The notes under the pieces are model-generated. The model ran no database searches. It saw nothing but the letters and a program-made list of their open reading frames with translations, and was not told the origin of the DNA. The position numbers and the translations under genes are program-made. 64,000 nucleotides of DNA from Aequoribacter fuscus (GTDB lineage Bacteria; Pseudomonadota; Gammaproteobacteria; Pseudomonadales; Halieaceae): assembly GCF_009910365.1 (NCBI RefSeq), contig NZ_CP036423.1:1-64000 (forward strand), read 5' to 3'. Below, piece after piece: positions 20,884 to 29,855 of the stretch. Every line of letters starts with the position of its first letter. Position 1 is the stretch's first letter.

Positions 20884-21780
20884 ATGGATATTCGGGCGGT
20901 AAAGAACTATCTACTGGGCTTGCAAGAAGCGATTTGCCATGAATTAAGCGACCTTGATGGCGCCGAGTTCGCGTCCGATGCGTGGGAGCGTCCCGAGGGG
21001 GGAGGTGGTCGCTCGAGGGTACTCTCTGAGGGTGCGTTGATCGAAAAAGGCGGTGTTAATTTCTCGCACGTGCAAGGTGCATCAATGCCCGGATCGGCCA
21101 CGGCCCATCGACCAGAACTTGCGGGTCGAAGCTTTCAGGCCATGGGTGTGTCTTTGGTTATTCATCCCAGAAACCCCTACGTACCGACCTCGCATGCCAA
21201 TGTCCGAATGTTTGTGGCCGAAAAAGAGGGCGAAGAGCCTATTTGGTGGTTTGGTGGCGGTTACGATTTGACCCCTTACTACGGGTTTGAAGAAGATTGT
21301 GTTGAATGGCATCGAACCGCAAAGTCGGCGTGTGAGCCCTTTGGTGAGGCGCTGTACCCAAAATATAAGCGCTGGTGTGACGATTACTTTTACTTACCCC
21401 ATAGGCAAGAGCCCCGCGGTGTCGGCGGTTTGTTTTATGATGATTTGAATGAAGGTGGGTTTGAGCGTTGTTTTGATTTTATGCGCTCGGTCGGTGATTC
21501 TTATCTGCGAGCGTATCGACCCATTGTCGAGCGTCGTCGTGACATAGCGTATGGCGAGCGCGAGCGTAATTGGCAGCTCTATCGTCGGGGGCGTTATGTT
21601 GAATTCAATCTGGTATTCGATCGCGGCACTTTGTTTGGGCTGCAATCTAATGGGCGTACAGAGTCTATTTTGATGTCTTTGCCCCCTTTGGTTCGATGGG
21701 AATACGCGTATGAGCCGGACGCGGGGTCACCGGAAGCAGATTTATTGTCCAAGTACTTGATCTCGAAAGAGTGGGTATAG
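20884..21780 (+). CDS. hemF: Oxygen-dependent coproporphyrinogen III oxidase
   Basis: Decarboxylates coproporphyrinogen III to protoporphyrinogen IX with O2, in the cytosol. Conserved blocks include GGGGRSRVL near residue 40, [35 protein letters not shown], and the C-terminal [35 protein letters not shown] region (seen in pieces). 298 aa (E. coli 299). It is 12 nt after tsaC and 2 nt before aroE. Oxygen dependence fits the aerobic oxidase cluster nearby. Confidence 0.98.
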   Translation: MDIRAVKNYLLGLQEAICHELSDLDGAEFASDAWERPEGGGGRSRVLSEGALIEKGGVNFSHVQGASMPGSATAHRPELAGRSFQAMGVSLVIHPRNPYVPTSHANVRMFVAEKEGEEPIWWFGGGYDLTPYYGFEEDCVEWHRTAKSACEPFGEALYPKYKRWCDDYFYLPHRQEPRGVGGLFYDDLNEGGFERCFDFMRSVGDSYLRAYRPIVERRRDIAYGERERNWQLYRRGRYVEFNLVFDRGTLFGLQSNGRTESILMSLPPLVRWEYAYEPDAGSPEADLLSKYLISKEWV

Positions 21781-21782
21781 CT

Positions 21783-22640
21783 ATGAGCGATGACACGAAG
21801 ATGGTGGTTGGTCAGCGAAAGTATGCGGTGTTTGGTAATCCGATCAAACAAAGCCGCTCGCCATTTATCCACGCAGAATTTGCGAAACAAACTGGCATAT
21901 CACTTCAGTATCGGGCTATTCGCGTAGAACTGGACGATTTCGATCGCTCAGTGACGGATTTTTTTAAAGCGGGTGGTTCAGGGCTCAATGTCACCGTGCC
22001 GTTTAAGGAGCAGGCTTACCAGCTGGCTTCGCGTCACAGCGCCAGAGCTGTGAGAGCAAAGGCCTGTAACACATTGAAACCCGATGGTGATGGCGTTTAT
22101 GGCGATAACACTGACGGCATCGGTTTAATACGAGATATGGTCGCAAATCACGGTTGGAATTTGCGAGGCGCACGGGTTTTATTGCTCGGCGCAGGTGGCG
22201 CCGCACGCGGTGTTATGGAGCCTTTACTCCGGGAGAGCCCTGAATGTTTGGTGGTGGCCAATCGAACACTTGCTAAAGCAGAGACCTTGGCGCAAGAATT
22301 TGCCGACTTAGGTAAGGTGTGGGCGAGAGGTTTAACGGATCTCAGTGCTGAGCTGGCGTTTGACGTGATCATCAACGCGACCAGCGCAGGCCTAAAAGGC
22401 GAAACGCCTGACTTGCCAGACTCGCTATTGGGCGACCGCTGTTGTTGCTACGACATGGTGTATGGTGCTGAGCCTACCGCCTTCATGCGTTGGGCCGCAG
22501 AGAACGCGGCATGGGCGGTGTCTGATGGTCTGGGCATGCTGGTCGAACAGGCGGCGGAGAGTTTTTATATATGGCACCAAGAGCGGCCCGATACTGCGAG
22601 TGTGATTAATCACCTTCGGGGCTCTTTAGCCGCAGCTTAA
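21783..22640 (+). CDS. aroE: Shikimate dehydrogenase (NADP+)
   Basis: Reduces 3-dehydroshikimate to shikimate. The N-terminal substrate domain has YAVFGNPIKQSRSPFIH and NVTVPFKE (catalytic Lys); the NADP domain has LLGAGGAARGV and NRT; a C-terminal GLGMLVEQAAESF helix closes it. ATG 21783, 2 nt after the hemF stop with GAGTGGG upstream, gives 285 aa; a GTG at 21771 overlapping hemF is less likely. Convergent with the gamma-carbonic-anhydrase-like gene, 4 nt between stops. Confidence 0.97.
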   Translation: MSDDTKMVVGQRKYAVFGNPIKQSRSPFIHAEFAKQTGISLQYRAIRVELDDFDRSVTDFFKAGGSGLNVTVPFKEQAYQLASRHSARAVRAKACNTLKPDGDGVYGDNTDGIGLIRDMVANHGWNLRGARVLLLGAGGAARGVMEPLLRESPECLVVANRTLAKAETLAQEFADLGKVWARGLTDLSAELAFDVIINATSAGLKGETPDLPDSLLGDRCCCYDMVYGAEPTAFMRWAAENAAWAVSDGLGMLVEQAAESFYIWHQERPDTASVINHLRGSLAAA

Positions 22641-22644
22641 CCGG

Positions 22645-23199
22645 CTACCAATCGTAACCGCAGCCGTACTCTTCGATATGCTCGTCTTTAAGCCGCACGT
22701 AATTACCCGCGCTGTAGGTGAAAAAGTCGCGTTCTTTTTGTTTTAAGGGGCGAATTTGTTTGGCGGGTGAACCCGCATACATGTAGCCGCTTTCGAGCGT
22801 TTTCCCGGGTGTCACCAATGCGCCTGCGGCCACGACGACCTCGTCTTCAACGATAGCGCCGTCCATCACGATTGCCCCCATCCCAATTAACACGCGATTA
22901 CCGATCGTGCACCCATGTAAGGTGACGCTATGACCAATAGTTACATCTTCACCGATGATGAGCGGCCACCCGTCGGGATTGAAGGGGCCGGCGTGGGTGA
23001 TATGTAACACGCTGTTGTCTTGTACGCTGGTCCTAGCGCCAATCCGAATTCGGTGCATATCGCCGCGAACTGATACTTGTGGCCAAACACTGACGTCATC
23101 GCCGAGCTCTACGTCTCCGAGGACCACGGCACTTTTATCGACAAACACTCGCTTACCAAGCTTTGGTGTCCACTGTTTAAATTTTCGAACGGCCGCCAT
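22645..23199 (-). CDS. Gamma-carbonic-anhydrase-like protein (YrdA family)
   Basis: A left-handed beta-helix protein of the gamma-carbonic anhydrase/YrdA family. Hexapeptide repeats run through most of the 184 residues. The three metal-ligand histidines appear in VLHITHAGP and TIGHSVTLHGC. The family binds zinc, but carbonic anhydrase activity is often weak or unproven. The frame extends to 23235; ATG 23199 has GAGGTAT directly upstream. aroE next to yrdA is conserved in E. coli as well. Divergent from the YheV-like gene. Confidence 0.93.
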   Translation of the reverse strand: MAAVRKFKQWTPKLGKRVFVDKSAVVLGDVELGDDVSVWPQVSVRGDMHRIRIGARTSVQDNSVLHITHAGPFNPDGWPLIIGEDVTIGHSVTLHGCTIGNRVLIGMGAIVMDGAIVEDEVVVAAGALVTPGKTLESGYMYAGSPAKQIRPLKQKERDFFTYSAGNYVRLKDEHIEEYGCGYDW

Positions 23200-23249
23200 A
23201 TACCTCACACCTCTCAGAAACGCTACACTGTGCAAAATAGGAGGATACT

Positions 23250-23498
23250 ATGAGTCGACGTCGTTTTATAGCGGGAGCCGTGTGCCCACGATGTGCAAAA
23301 ATGGATACGATTGTGGTCGATATGGATGCGGATTTACGAGAGTGCGTCGACTGCGGTTTTCAAGAAGCGCGGCCTCAAGCCCCAGGACCCTCAGAATTGC
23401 CGACTCGTGTCAGTCGGGGTCTGTCGCGTCGAACCGAAACCCCGGCCGAACCCGTTCGCTTGATGGATCCCTCTCTTGGTGCAAAAAAAGATTCTTAA
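23250..23498 (+). CDS. YheV-type putative zinc-binding protein (DUF2387)
   Basis: An 82-residue protein with two CxxC pairs (C12/C15 and C32/C35) forming a likely zinc knuckle after the family-typical RRRFIAGAVCPRC start; the C-terminal half is polar and probably disordered. Family function is unknown. A strong AGGAGG precedes the ATG. It is divergent from the carbonic-anhydrase-like gene with a 50-bp shared promoter space. Confidence 0.85.
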   Translation: MSRRRFIAGAVCPRCAKMDTIVVDMDADLRECVDCGFQEARPQAPGPSELPTRVSRGLSRRTETPAEPVRLMDPSLGAKKDS

Positions 23499-23810
23499 CA
23501 CGATTTGTACAACTTCTTGCCCATAAAAACATTGTAATGTTTTAAACAACCATATGTGGTGTTTTTTTGAGCCAGGTCTGGCTAGATGTAGGGATTTTTC
23601 GACTCAACTCGCTGCTTTTAGAAAAGTTGATTTGAATCAGGCTCTTAGTGTTTTTCGTTGAAACATCGTCTATAATCTCGCCGCTGCGCGATCGATCAGT
23701 TTCCACAGGCTATCGTCGTGTACCGTGTTTGATGTCGCGAGGCGCTTCAGGTGTCGTGTTGGGGAGCGGGGTCAACGCCAAACAAAATTAATTTACGGAG
23801 ACACAGCATA
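23499..23810 (+). promoter_or_regulatory. Leader region of the cytochrome oxidase cluster
   Basis: 312 bp without a gene. A perfect inverted repeat AAAACATT-GT-AATGTTTT is at 23526-23543, then a weak hairpin with a seven-T run ending about 23567, which may end yheV transcripts. A perfect TATAAT is at 23671-23676, with no good -35 at 16-18 bp. It would start the cox mRNA near 23683, leaving a leader of about 130 nt before coxB (GGAG at 23795). The A+T palindrome could be a regulator site; no FNR/ANR consensus was recognised. Confidence 0.5.
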
Positions 23811-24965
23811 ATGGGTTTCATTAGTGAGCGACTGCGCGCGATAGTAGTTTACGGCGCCGCCTTGATTGCTACCGCGCTAAGCGGTGCTGCTTTGGCCTCG
23901 GGGTCAAAAGTCAATCAAATGGATATGTCACCGGGGGTGACTGCCACAGGGCAGGCAATTTACGATCTACACACCGCAATTCTTTGGATTTGTATCGTAA
24001 TTGGTGTGGTGGTATTCGGGGTGATGTTCTACTCAATTATTTACCATCGCAAATCAAAAGGCTACAAAGCGTCGAATTTCCACGAGAGCACGAGCGTCGA
24101 GATCGCTTGGACCGTCGTGCCCTTCCTGATTTTGATCGGTATGGCGGTACCTGCCACATCGACGCTGATTCAGGTGTATGACACTGACGAAGCTGAGATG
24201 GATATTTTAATCACAGGGTACCAATGGAAGTGGAAGTACGAGTACCTGAATGAAAATGGTGAAAACGTATCGTTTTTCAGCAATTTACGTACCGCTCAAG
24301 ACGAAATTTACAACACCGAAGACAAAGGTGAGCATTACTTGCTAGAAGTCGACGAGCCTGTTGTCATCCCTGTGGATACCAAAGTGCGCTTCCTGGTTAC
24401 TGCGAATGATGTTATTCACTCTTGGTGGGTACCCGAGTTGGCAGTCAAGCGTGATGCAATTCCAGGGTTTGTGAATGAAACGTGGACTCGCGCTGACGAG
24501 GTCGGTATTTATCGCGGCCAGTGCGCTGAGTTGTGTGGCAAGGATCACGGGTTCATGCCTATCGTGGTGAATGTCGTATCGAAAGAAGATTATGCAGCAT
24601 GGTTAGAGACTAAGCAGGCGGAAGCCGCTGAAATCAAAGCTTTAATGGCACAGACATTCACCATGGATGAGTTGGTTGCTCGAGGCAAGAACGTCTATCA
24701 AGGCTACTGCGCCGCATGCCACGGCATGAACGGAGAAGGCGGCTTGGGTAAAGCAATCGCAGGCAGCGCCATCGCAACCGGCGACCTAACCAAGCATCTC
24801 GATATTGGTGTTAACGGTGTTCCCGGAACAGCAATGCAGGCCTTTGGTGGCCAGATGAATGACGTTGATATGGCGGCAGTTATCACGTATCAGCGTAACG
24901 CATTCGGAAATAACATGGGCGATATGGTTCAGCCCATTGATGTTTTTAATCACAAGAAAGGCTAA
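23811..24965 (+). CDS. coxB: Cytochrome c oxidase subunit II with fused cytochrome c domain
   Basis: Subunit II carries the CuA centre that takes electrons from cytochrome c. After a signal peptide (about 1-30) come two transmembrane helices, then the cupredoxin domain with CuA ligands in the C-x3-C-x3-H-x2-M pattern (CAELCGKDHGFM) and an upstream His in HSWW. The C-terminal 110 residues are a cytochrome c domain with CAACH and a distal Met in GTAMQAFG, making this caa3-like. ATG 23811 (384 aa, GGAG upstream) is preferred over an upstream start at 23751. First gene of the cox cluster. Confidence 0.97.
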   Translation: MGFISERLRAIVVYGAALIATALSGAALASGSKVNQMDMSPGVTATGQAIYDLHTAILWICIVIGVVVFGVMFYSIIYHRKSKGYKASNFHESTSVEIAWTVVPFLILIGMAVPATSTLIQVYDTDEAEMDILITGYQWKWKYEYLNENGENVSFFSNLRTAQDEIYNTEDKGEHYLLEVDEPVVIPVDTKVRFLVTANDVIHSWWVPELAVKRDAIPGFVNETWTRADEVGIYRGQCAELCGKDHGFMPIVVNVVSKEDYAAWLETKQAEAAEIKALMAQTFTMDELVARGKNVYQGYCAACHGMNGEGGLGKAIAGSAIATGDLTKHLDIGVNGVPGTAMQAFGGQMNDVDMAAVITYQRNAFGNNMGDMVQPIDVFNHKKG

Positions 24966-24982
24966 GCGGAGAGGTTACTCAA

Positions 24983-26545
24983 ATGGGAGATCATCATCAC
25001 GGCCCAGCTAAAGGGCTCTCTCGGTGGCTGTTTACCACCAACCATAAAGATATCGGAACCATGTATTTGTGGTTTTCGTTTGCGATGTTCATTTTAGGTG
25101 GCGCTTTTGCCATGATCATTCGTGCTGAGCTTTTTCAGCCCGGTATGCAATTGGTGGAGCCAGCCTTTTTCAATCAGATGACGACCCTGCACGGGCTCAT
25201 CATGGTGTTTGGGGCGATTATGCCCTCATTCGTAGGTTTGGCTAACTGGATGATTCCGATGATGATCGGTGCGCCAGATATGGCCCTGCCACGCATGAAC
25301 AACTGGTCATTTTGGATTTTGCCGCCGGCATTCCTAATTTTGGCTAGCACCCTGTTCATGGAAGGTGGTGCGCCCGCTTTTGGCTGGACTTTCTACGCGC
25401 CCTTATCAACCACCTACGCGCCGCCATCGGTTACATACTTCATTTTCTCGATCCACGTATTGGGTCTGTCATCGATCATGGGTTCGATCAACATCATCGC
25501 GACTGTGATGAATATGCGCGCGCCCGGAATGACCTACATGAAGATGCCTCTGTTCGTGTGGACGTGGTTAATCACTGCGTTTTTGTTGGTCGCGGTAATG
25601 CCGGTACTGGCTGGTGCGGTGACCATGATGCTAATGGATATCCACTTTGGCACCAGCTTCTTCTCTGCCGCAGGCGGCGGTGATCCGGTCTTGTTCCAGC
25701 ACGTTTTCTGGTTCTTTGGTCATCCAGAAGTGTACATCATTATTTTGCCAGCCTTTGGTGTGGTATCGCAGATTATTCCTGCGTTTTCTCGCAAGCCTTT
25801 GTTTGGCTATGCCTCTATGGTGTACGCAACAGCAGCCATTGCCTTCTTGTCGTTCATCGTTTGGGCACACCACATGTACACCGTGGGCATGCCAATCGCG
25901 GGTGAGCTGTTCTTCATGTACGCCACTATGCTAATTGCCGTACCTACCGGCGTAAAAGTCTTCAACTGGATCACGACCATGTGGCGCGGTTCGATGACTT
26001 TCGAAACGCCCATGCTGTTCTGTATCGGTTTCTTGATACTGTTCACTATCGGTGGATTTACAGGTTTGATGCTTTCAATTGCGCCTGCTGATTTCCAGTA
26101 CCACGACAGCTACTTTGTTGTCGCTCATTTCCACTATGTGATGGTGGCTGGTGCGGTATTCAGCATGACAGCAGCGGTTTACTACTGGTTGCCCAAATGG
26201 TGTGGGCGTATGTACAACGAGACTATGGGTAAGACGCATTTCTGGATTTCGTTCGTCGGCTTCAACATTACCTTCTTCCCGCAGCATTTCGTGGGCCTTG
26301 CTGGTATGCCACGCCGAATTCCTGACTACGCGTTGCAATTCGCTGACTTCAACATGATGTCGAGTATCGGCGCGTTTATCTACGGTGCGTCACAGATCCT
26401 ATTCTTATACAACGTTATTGCTACGATTGTCGCCGGTAAGCCAACCAGCGAAGAAAAAGTATGGGATGGCGCGGAAGGTCTGGAGTGGACAGTGGCAACA
26501 CCCGCGCCCTACCACACCTTTGAGACACCGCCTGCAGTTCGATAA
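24983..26545 (+). CDS. coxA: Cytochrome c oxidase subunit I
   Basis: The haem-copper catalytic subunit: reduces O2 at the haem a3-CuB site and pumps protons. Twelve hydrophobic helices are evident. The GHPEVY motif with the proton-channel Glu marks type A1, followed by the HH pair in WAHHMYTVGM and HFHYVM for the haem/CuB ligands. 520 aa is standard. GGAGAGG precedes the ATG. Use of haem A is expected from the family, yet ctaA is missing from this cluster. Confidence 0.98.
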   Translation: MGDHHHGPAKGLSRWLFTTNHKDIGTMYLWFSFAMFILGGAFAMIIRAELFQPGMQLVEPAFFNQMTTLHGLIMVFGAIMPSFVGLANWMIPMMIGAPDMALPRMNNWSFWILPPAFLILASTLFMEGGAPAFGWTFYAPLSTTYAPPSVTYFIFSIHVLGLSSIMGSINIIATVMNMRAPGMTYMKMPLFVWTWLITAFLLVAVMPVLAGAVTMMLMDIHFGTSFFSAAGGGDPVLFQHVFWFFGHPEVYIIILPAFGVVSQIIPAFSRKPLFGYASMVYATAAIAFLSFIVWAHHMYTVGMPIAGELFFMYATMLIAVPTGVKVFNWITTMWRGSMTFETPMLFCIGFLILFTIGGFTGLMLSIAPADFQYHDSYFVVAHFHYVMVAGAVFSMTAAVYYWLPKWCGRMYNETMGKTHFWISFVGFNITFFPQHFVGLAGMPRRIPDYALQFADFNMMSSIGAFIYGASQILFLYNVIATIVAGKPTSEEKVWDGAEGLEWTVATPAPYHTFETPPAVR

Positions 26546-26561
26546 GACAGGTAGTTGATCA

Positions 26562-27122
26562 ATGATACGAGTAAGTAACAATCCAACTATTGATACCACC
26601 GCCAAATTAGTGGCGGTGGCTATCGCAATGTTTGCGTTTGTGTTTGTCGTAATGGTGCCTCTGTATAATGTATTGTGTGACGCTCTAGGCATTAACGGTA
26701 AAACCGATGGGTCGCAATATACCTCGGTGCCGGTTGCGGTCGATGAGTCGCGCACAATTACGGTACAATTTGTTGCCACCAACAACGAAGGCATGCCATG
26801 GGAGTTTGGCCCAAGTGTTACTGCTATGAAAGTACACCCAGGTGCGGTAAATGATACGGTCTTTTTTGCTCGTAACCCTTTGCCGAAAGATATGGTGGCG
26901 CAAGCCATTCCCAGTATTTCACCTTCACGAGCGGTTAAGTATTTTCATAAAACGGAATGCTTTTGCTTTAATCAGCAACCACTGCAGGCGAACGCGAATG
27001 CTGAGATGCCCTTACAATTTATTGTTGATCAAGATTTACCCAAAGACATACAGACAATAACCTTGTCGTATACCATTTTTGATGTAACCGATGCTGTTAA
27101 CGGGAGTGTGGCGGCTCGGTAG
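26562..27122 (+). CDS. ctaG: Cytochrome c oxidase assembly factor CtaG (Cox11 family)
   Basis: Delivers copper to the CuB site of subunit I. One N-terminal transmembrane helix (about residues 14-36) is followed by a periplasmic immunoglobulin-like domain with the copper motif CFCFNQQ (C133, C135). 186 aa, typical. It lies between coxA and coxC as in pseudomonads and alphaproteobacteria, 16 nt after coxA. Confidence 0.96.
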   Translation: MIRVSNNPTIDTTAKLVAVAIAMFAFVFVVMVPLYNVLCDALGINGKTDGSQYTSVPVAVDESRTITVQFVATNNEGMPWEFGPSVTAMKVHPGAVNDTVFFARNPLPKDMVAQAIPSISPSRAVKYFHKTECFCFNQQPLQANANAEMPLQFIVDQDLPKDIQTITLSYTIFDVTDAVNGSVAAR

Positions 27123-27170
27123 TGCGCTAGCCCGGGGGGTGGAGCGCGTTTGGTTTCAGGGAGAAACACA

Positions 27171-28133
27171 ATGAGTGATCAGGCAACAACGCACGAAAAG
27201 TATTACGTGCCCGAGAAAAGCTCGATGGCGGTGTTAGCCACTATCGGCCTTATTACGAGCACATTCGGTGCTGCTACCGCGATGAACCAATCAACATTCG
27301 GTGATGGAGAGGCTTCTTTCACCACGATGTACGTCGGTTTATGTATTTTTGCGGCGGTGCTGTTCAGCTGGTTTAGAACAACGATCAAAGAAAACCTAGC
27401 TGGGATGAATAGCGCTCAGCTCAAAAAATCCTACGTTATCGGTATGTTCTGGTTCATCTTCTCGGAGGTGATGTTCTTCGCAGCGTTTTTTGGCGCACTG
27501 TTCTATGTGCGAACGCTTGCAGGCCCCTGGTTGGCTGGTGAAGGCGAGGGAGGTGCTTGGAACCACTTGTTATGGGAAGGTTTTCAATACAGCTGGCCCA
27601 TGATGCAGACACCCCAAGAAGCGGTTGGCGGTGTATCGAATCAGGTCATGGCGAATATGGGCACCTTTACCAGCGCGCACAAATCGATGGCGTTTGCCGA
27701 AGTAGAAGCGTGGTACCAGTGGTTGCCGATGTGGAACACCATTATCCTGTTAACTTCAAGTGGCACAGTGCACATCGCCCACGAGGGTTTGTTGTCGGGT
27801 AACCGTGGTCGTTTTAACTTGTGGCTGGGCATTACCGTTGCGTTAGGCGCGATTTTCTTGGCACTGCAAGTTTTGGAATACTACGAGGCTTACGCGCACT
27901 TTGGTTTGACCTTGAACTCGGGTATTTACGGGTCGACCTTCTTCATGCTGACAGGCTTCCATGGGTTCCACGTTGCCATGGGTACGGTGATGCTAGCCAT
28001 TCAGTTGATTCGCTCACTAAAAGCCGGCCACTTCACCACGGACGACCACTTCGGTTTTGAAGCGTCGTCTTGGTACTGGCACTTTGTCGATGTGGTTTGG
28101 GTTGGTTTGTTCCTGTTCGTCTACATTTTATAA
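27171..28133 (+). CDS. coxC: Cytochrome c oxidase subunit III
   Basis: Seven-helix accessory subunit stabilising the oxidase core. The frame starts at 27150, but ATG 27171 with AGGGAG upstream gives a normal start and 320 aa. Conserved segments include MFWFIFSEVMFFAAFFGA, LTGFHGFHVAMGT and the final SWYWHFVDVVWVGLF. The loop between helices II and III (about residues 110-170) is long, as in gammaproteobacterial homologues. It ends 1 nt before the convergent DUF2909 gene. Confidence 0.97.
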   Translation: MSDQATTHEKYYVPEKSSMAVLATIGLITSTFGAATAMNQSTFGDGEASFTTMYVGLCIFAAVLFSWFRTTIKENLAGMNSAQLKKSYVIGMFWFIFSEVMFFAAFFGALFYVRTLAGPWLAGEGEGGAWNHLLWEGFQYSWPMMQTPQEAVGGVSNQVMANMGTFTSAHKSMAFAEVEAWYQWLPMWNTIILLTSSGTVHIAHEGLLSGNRGRFNLWLGITVALGAIFLALQVLEYYEAYAHFGLTLNSGIYGSTFFMLTGFHGFHVAMGTVMLAIQLIRSLKAGHFTTDDHFGFEASSWYWHFVDVVWVGLFLFVYIL

Positions 28134-28134
28134 G

Positions 28135-28374
28135 CTATTCAGTCTGGCCCGCTTGCGGGCCAGCATCCCACGGGTTTCTGTGACCCAATTGGCCGGTCGC
28201 GACTCCATAAACAATGACACAAATCAGCGCGATGGCGAGAGACAGTCGGGCGCCTAGCGAATGGAAGGTTCTTCGGCTGTTTTTGTCGCCTTGGTCCGTC
28301 ATTAAAAAGTAAAATCCACTGCCAAGACTGGCCACAAGCGCTACCATTAGCACCGCGATGATTATTTTGAGCAT
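28135..28374 (-). CDS. Twin-transmembrane protein of the DUF2909 type
   Basis: A 79-residue protein with two hydrophobic helices (about residues 1-25 and 45-62) joined by a basic loop containing DQGDKNSRRTFHSLGARLSL. Proteins of this kind are regularly found between coxC and surf1, on the opposite strand, in pseudomonads. Function is unknown, though the position suggests a role in oxidase biogenesis. A perfect hairpin (TGGCCCGC/GCGGGCCA, about 28147-28164) lies within its last codons. Confidence 0.8.
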   Translation of the reverse strand: MLKIIIAVLMVALVASLGSGFYFLMTDQGDKNSRRTFHSLGARLSLAIALICVIVYGVATGQLGHRNPWDAGPQAGQTE

Positions 28375-28458
28375 AACGAGTACCCTTGACGAATTTGGTT
28401 ACCAGTATAGCGGACTCTGTGCTTATGCGCTCAGCTTCTGAACTGCAGGGCTAAGACG

Positions 28459-29202
28459 ATGCCTAGACTACGTTTTGACTTCGAGTGGCGACTGACCTTA
28501 TTCGTGGTAGTGGCATTGCCTATTTTTTTGGCTCTAGGTTTTTGGCAGCTAGGACGTGCAGATGAGAAACGCACTCTCGCAGCTAATGCTGCAGTGAAGG
28601 ATGCAGCACCTGCACTCGCGCCAGAGGAACTTACCGGCTTAGACACAGATGACCTGTCAGGTCGGAAGATCAGGGTATCAGGTTCGTATTTGCCGCGCGT
28701 ATTTTTGCTGGATAACCAAATCAAAAGTGGTCGATTTGGTAATGATGTTGTTCAGTTATTTCGGGCTGAAAATAACCAAGTTTACTTCGTTAATCGAGGC
28801 TGGGTGCCGGCAGACCCTGCGCGCCAACGACCCACCCAGATACCCCAGCGCCCAACGGTGACAGCAATCGAGGGCCGTATTTATGTCCCTCCGGGCAAAC
28901 CTTATCTGTTAGAGCCTGATACCCTCGATGCGAGTTCGCCTTTGGTAACCATTCAATCAGTTGATATTGAGTCGCTAAGCACTCTAGTCATCGGCGGCTC
29001 TGAGGTGTTTCCTCATCTAGTACGCTTATTGTCGGACGACCCCACTGCCTTTGATGCCTCTTGGCCAGTCGTCAATATTTCCGATGCCAAGCACCTAGGC
29101 TATGCCATACAATGGTTCAGTATGGCCTTTGTGTTGGCTCTTCTATTTATCCATCGGTCGAGTAACGTTTGGGCCTTACTTCGTGGTAACAACGAGGATT
29201 GA
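28459..29202 (+). CDS. SURF1-family cytochrome oxidase assembly protein
   Basis: SURF1 proteins help insert haem into subunit I. The 247-aa product has the typical topology: one N-terminal helix (about 13-32) with the GFWQLGRADEK motif just after it, a periplasmic domain, and a C-terminal helix with the family ending GYAIQWFSMAFVLALLF. AGGG precedes the ATG. It begins the second half of the oxidase cluster (surf1 - Sco-like protein - ctaB - sco) with very small gaps. Confidence 0.95.
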   Translation: MPRLRFDFEWRLTLFVVVALPIFLALGFWQLGRADEKRTLAANAAVKDAAPALAPEELTGLDTDDLSGRKIRVSGSYLPRVFLLDNQIKSGRFGNDVVQLFRAENNQVYFVNRGWVPADPARQRPTQIPQRPTVTAIEGRIYVPPGKPYLLEPDTLDASSPLVTIQSVDIESLSTLVIGGSEVFPHLVRLLSDDPTAFDASWPVVNISDAKHLGYAIQWFSMAFVLALLFIHRSSNVWALLRGNNED

Positions 29203-29203
29203 T

Positions 29204-29854
29204 ATGTCACAGCAGGGATTAACAGGTAACCGCATAGTATTGCTGAGTATTATTGGCTTGCCCGTCACCATGATTTTGGCGGCCACTTGGCTTTGGTATT
29301 TTGTTGCACGTGGTGACATTGATATTGTCGATATGTTGGGTACTTCAAATCACGGTACCTTATTGAACCCACCAATCCAGTTAGTCGATCAGCCATTTGA
29401 AAACCAGTTTGGTGCCAAGGCGAAGTTCTTGAGCGACAAACATCAGTGGACTCTCGTAATTCCCGTGCCGGCGCAATGCGACGCACAATGTGTGTCCACG
29501 CTATACACAACGCGACAAATTCATGTGGGCCTAGGAAAAGAGTTTGGTCGCGTCCGTCGAGTGTTCGTCAGCGCTGAGGTAGTCGATGTGGATGCTCCCG
29601 TCCCACAGATTCAGGGAGAGACTGAGTCTGCAACCGCGGCAACCTTAGGCTCCTATCTTGAAGTGCAACATAAAGGCATGCCTTTACTGGTCTTAAACAC
29701 GGATTCTTTTCATACGTTGTTTGGTGATGTTCGCGCTGGGACGTGGTTTCTGGCAGATCCTGCAGGCTGGATGATGATGTCTTTCGATCTTGGCACGCAC
29801 TACAAAGATGTAACCTCCGATTTAAAATTTTTGTTGAAGAACTCAGGTGATTAA
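29204..29854 (+). CDS. Membrane-anchored Sco/thioredoxin-like protein of the oxidase cluster
   Basis: No settled family name. 216 aa with one N-terminal helix (about residues 10-34) and a periplasmic domain. C92 and C96 form a C-x3-C motif (VPAQCDAQC) preceded by WTLVI, the same layout as WTLVFF..CPDIC in the Sco protein encoded two genes downstream. A later FLADPAGWMMMSF segment resembles the Sco strand after its copper His, but an equivalent His is not obvious. I infer a Sco-like thioredoxin fold and a possible copper or thiol role in oxidase assembly. ATG 29204 lies 1 nt after surf1 with GAGG upstream; the frame is open from 29102. A protein sits in this slot in pseudomonads too. Confidence 0.75.
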   Translation: MSQQGLTGNRIVLLSIIGLPVTMILAATWLWYFVARGDIDIVDMLGTSNHGTLLNPPIQLVDQPFENQFGAKAKFLSDKHQWTLVIPVPAQCDAQCVSTLYTTRQIHVGLGKEFGRVRRVFVSAEVVDVDAPVPQIQGETESATAATLGSYLEVQHKGMPLLVLNTDSFHTLFGDVRAGTWFLADPAGWMMMSFDLGTHYKDVTSDLKFLLKNSGD

Positions 29855-29855
29855 A

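Noticed and set aside
28145-28166. GGCCCGC hairpin after coxC as an intrinsic terminator
   Set aside because: The stem is perfect but no T tract follows on either strand, and it lies in the coding end of the DUF2909 gene.
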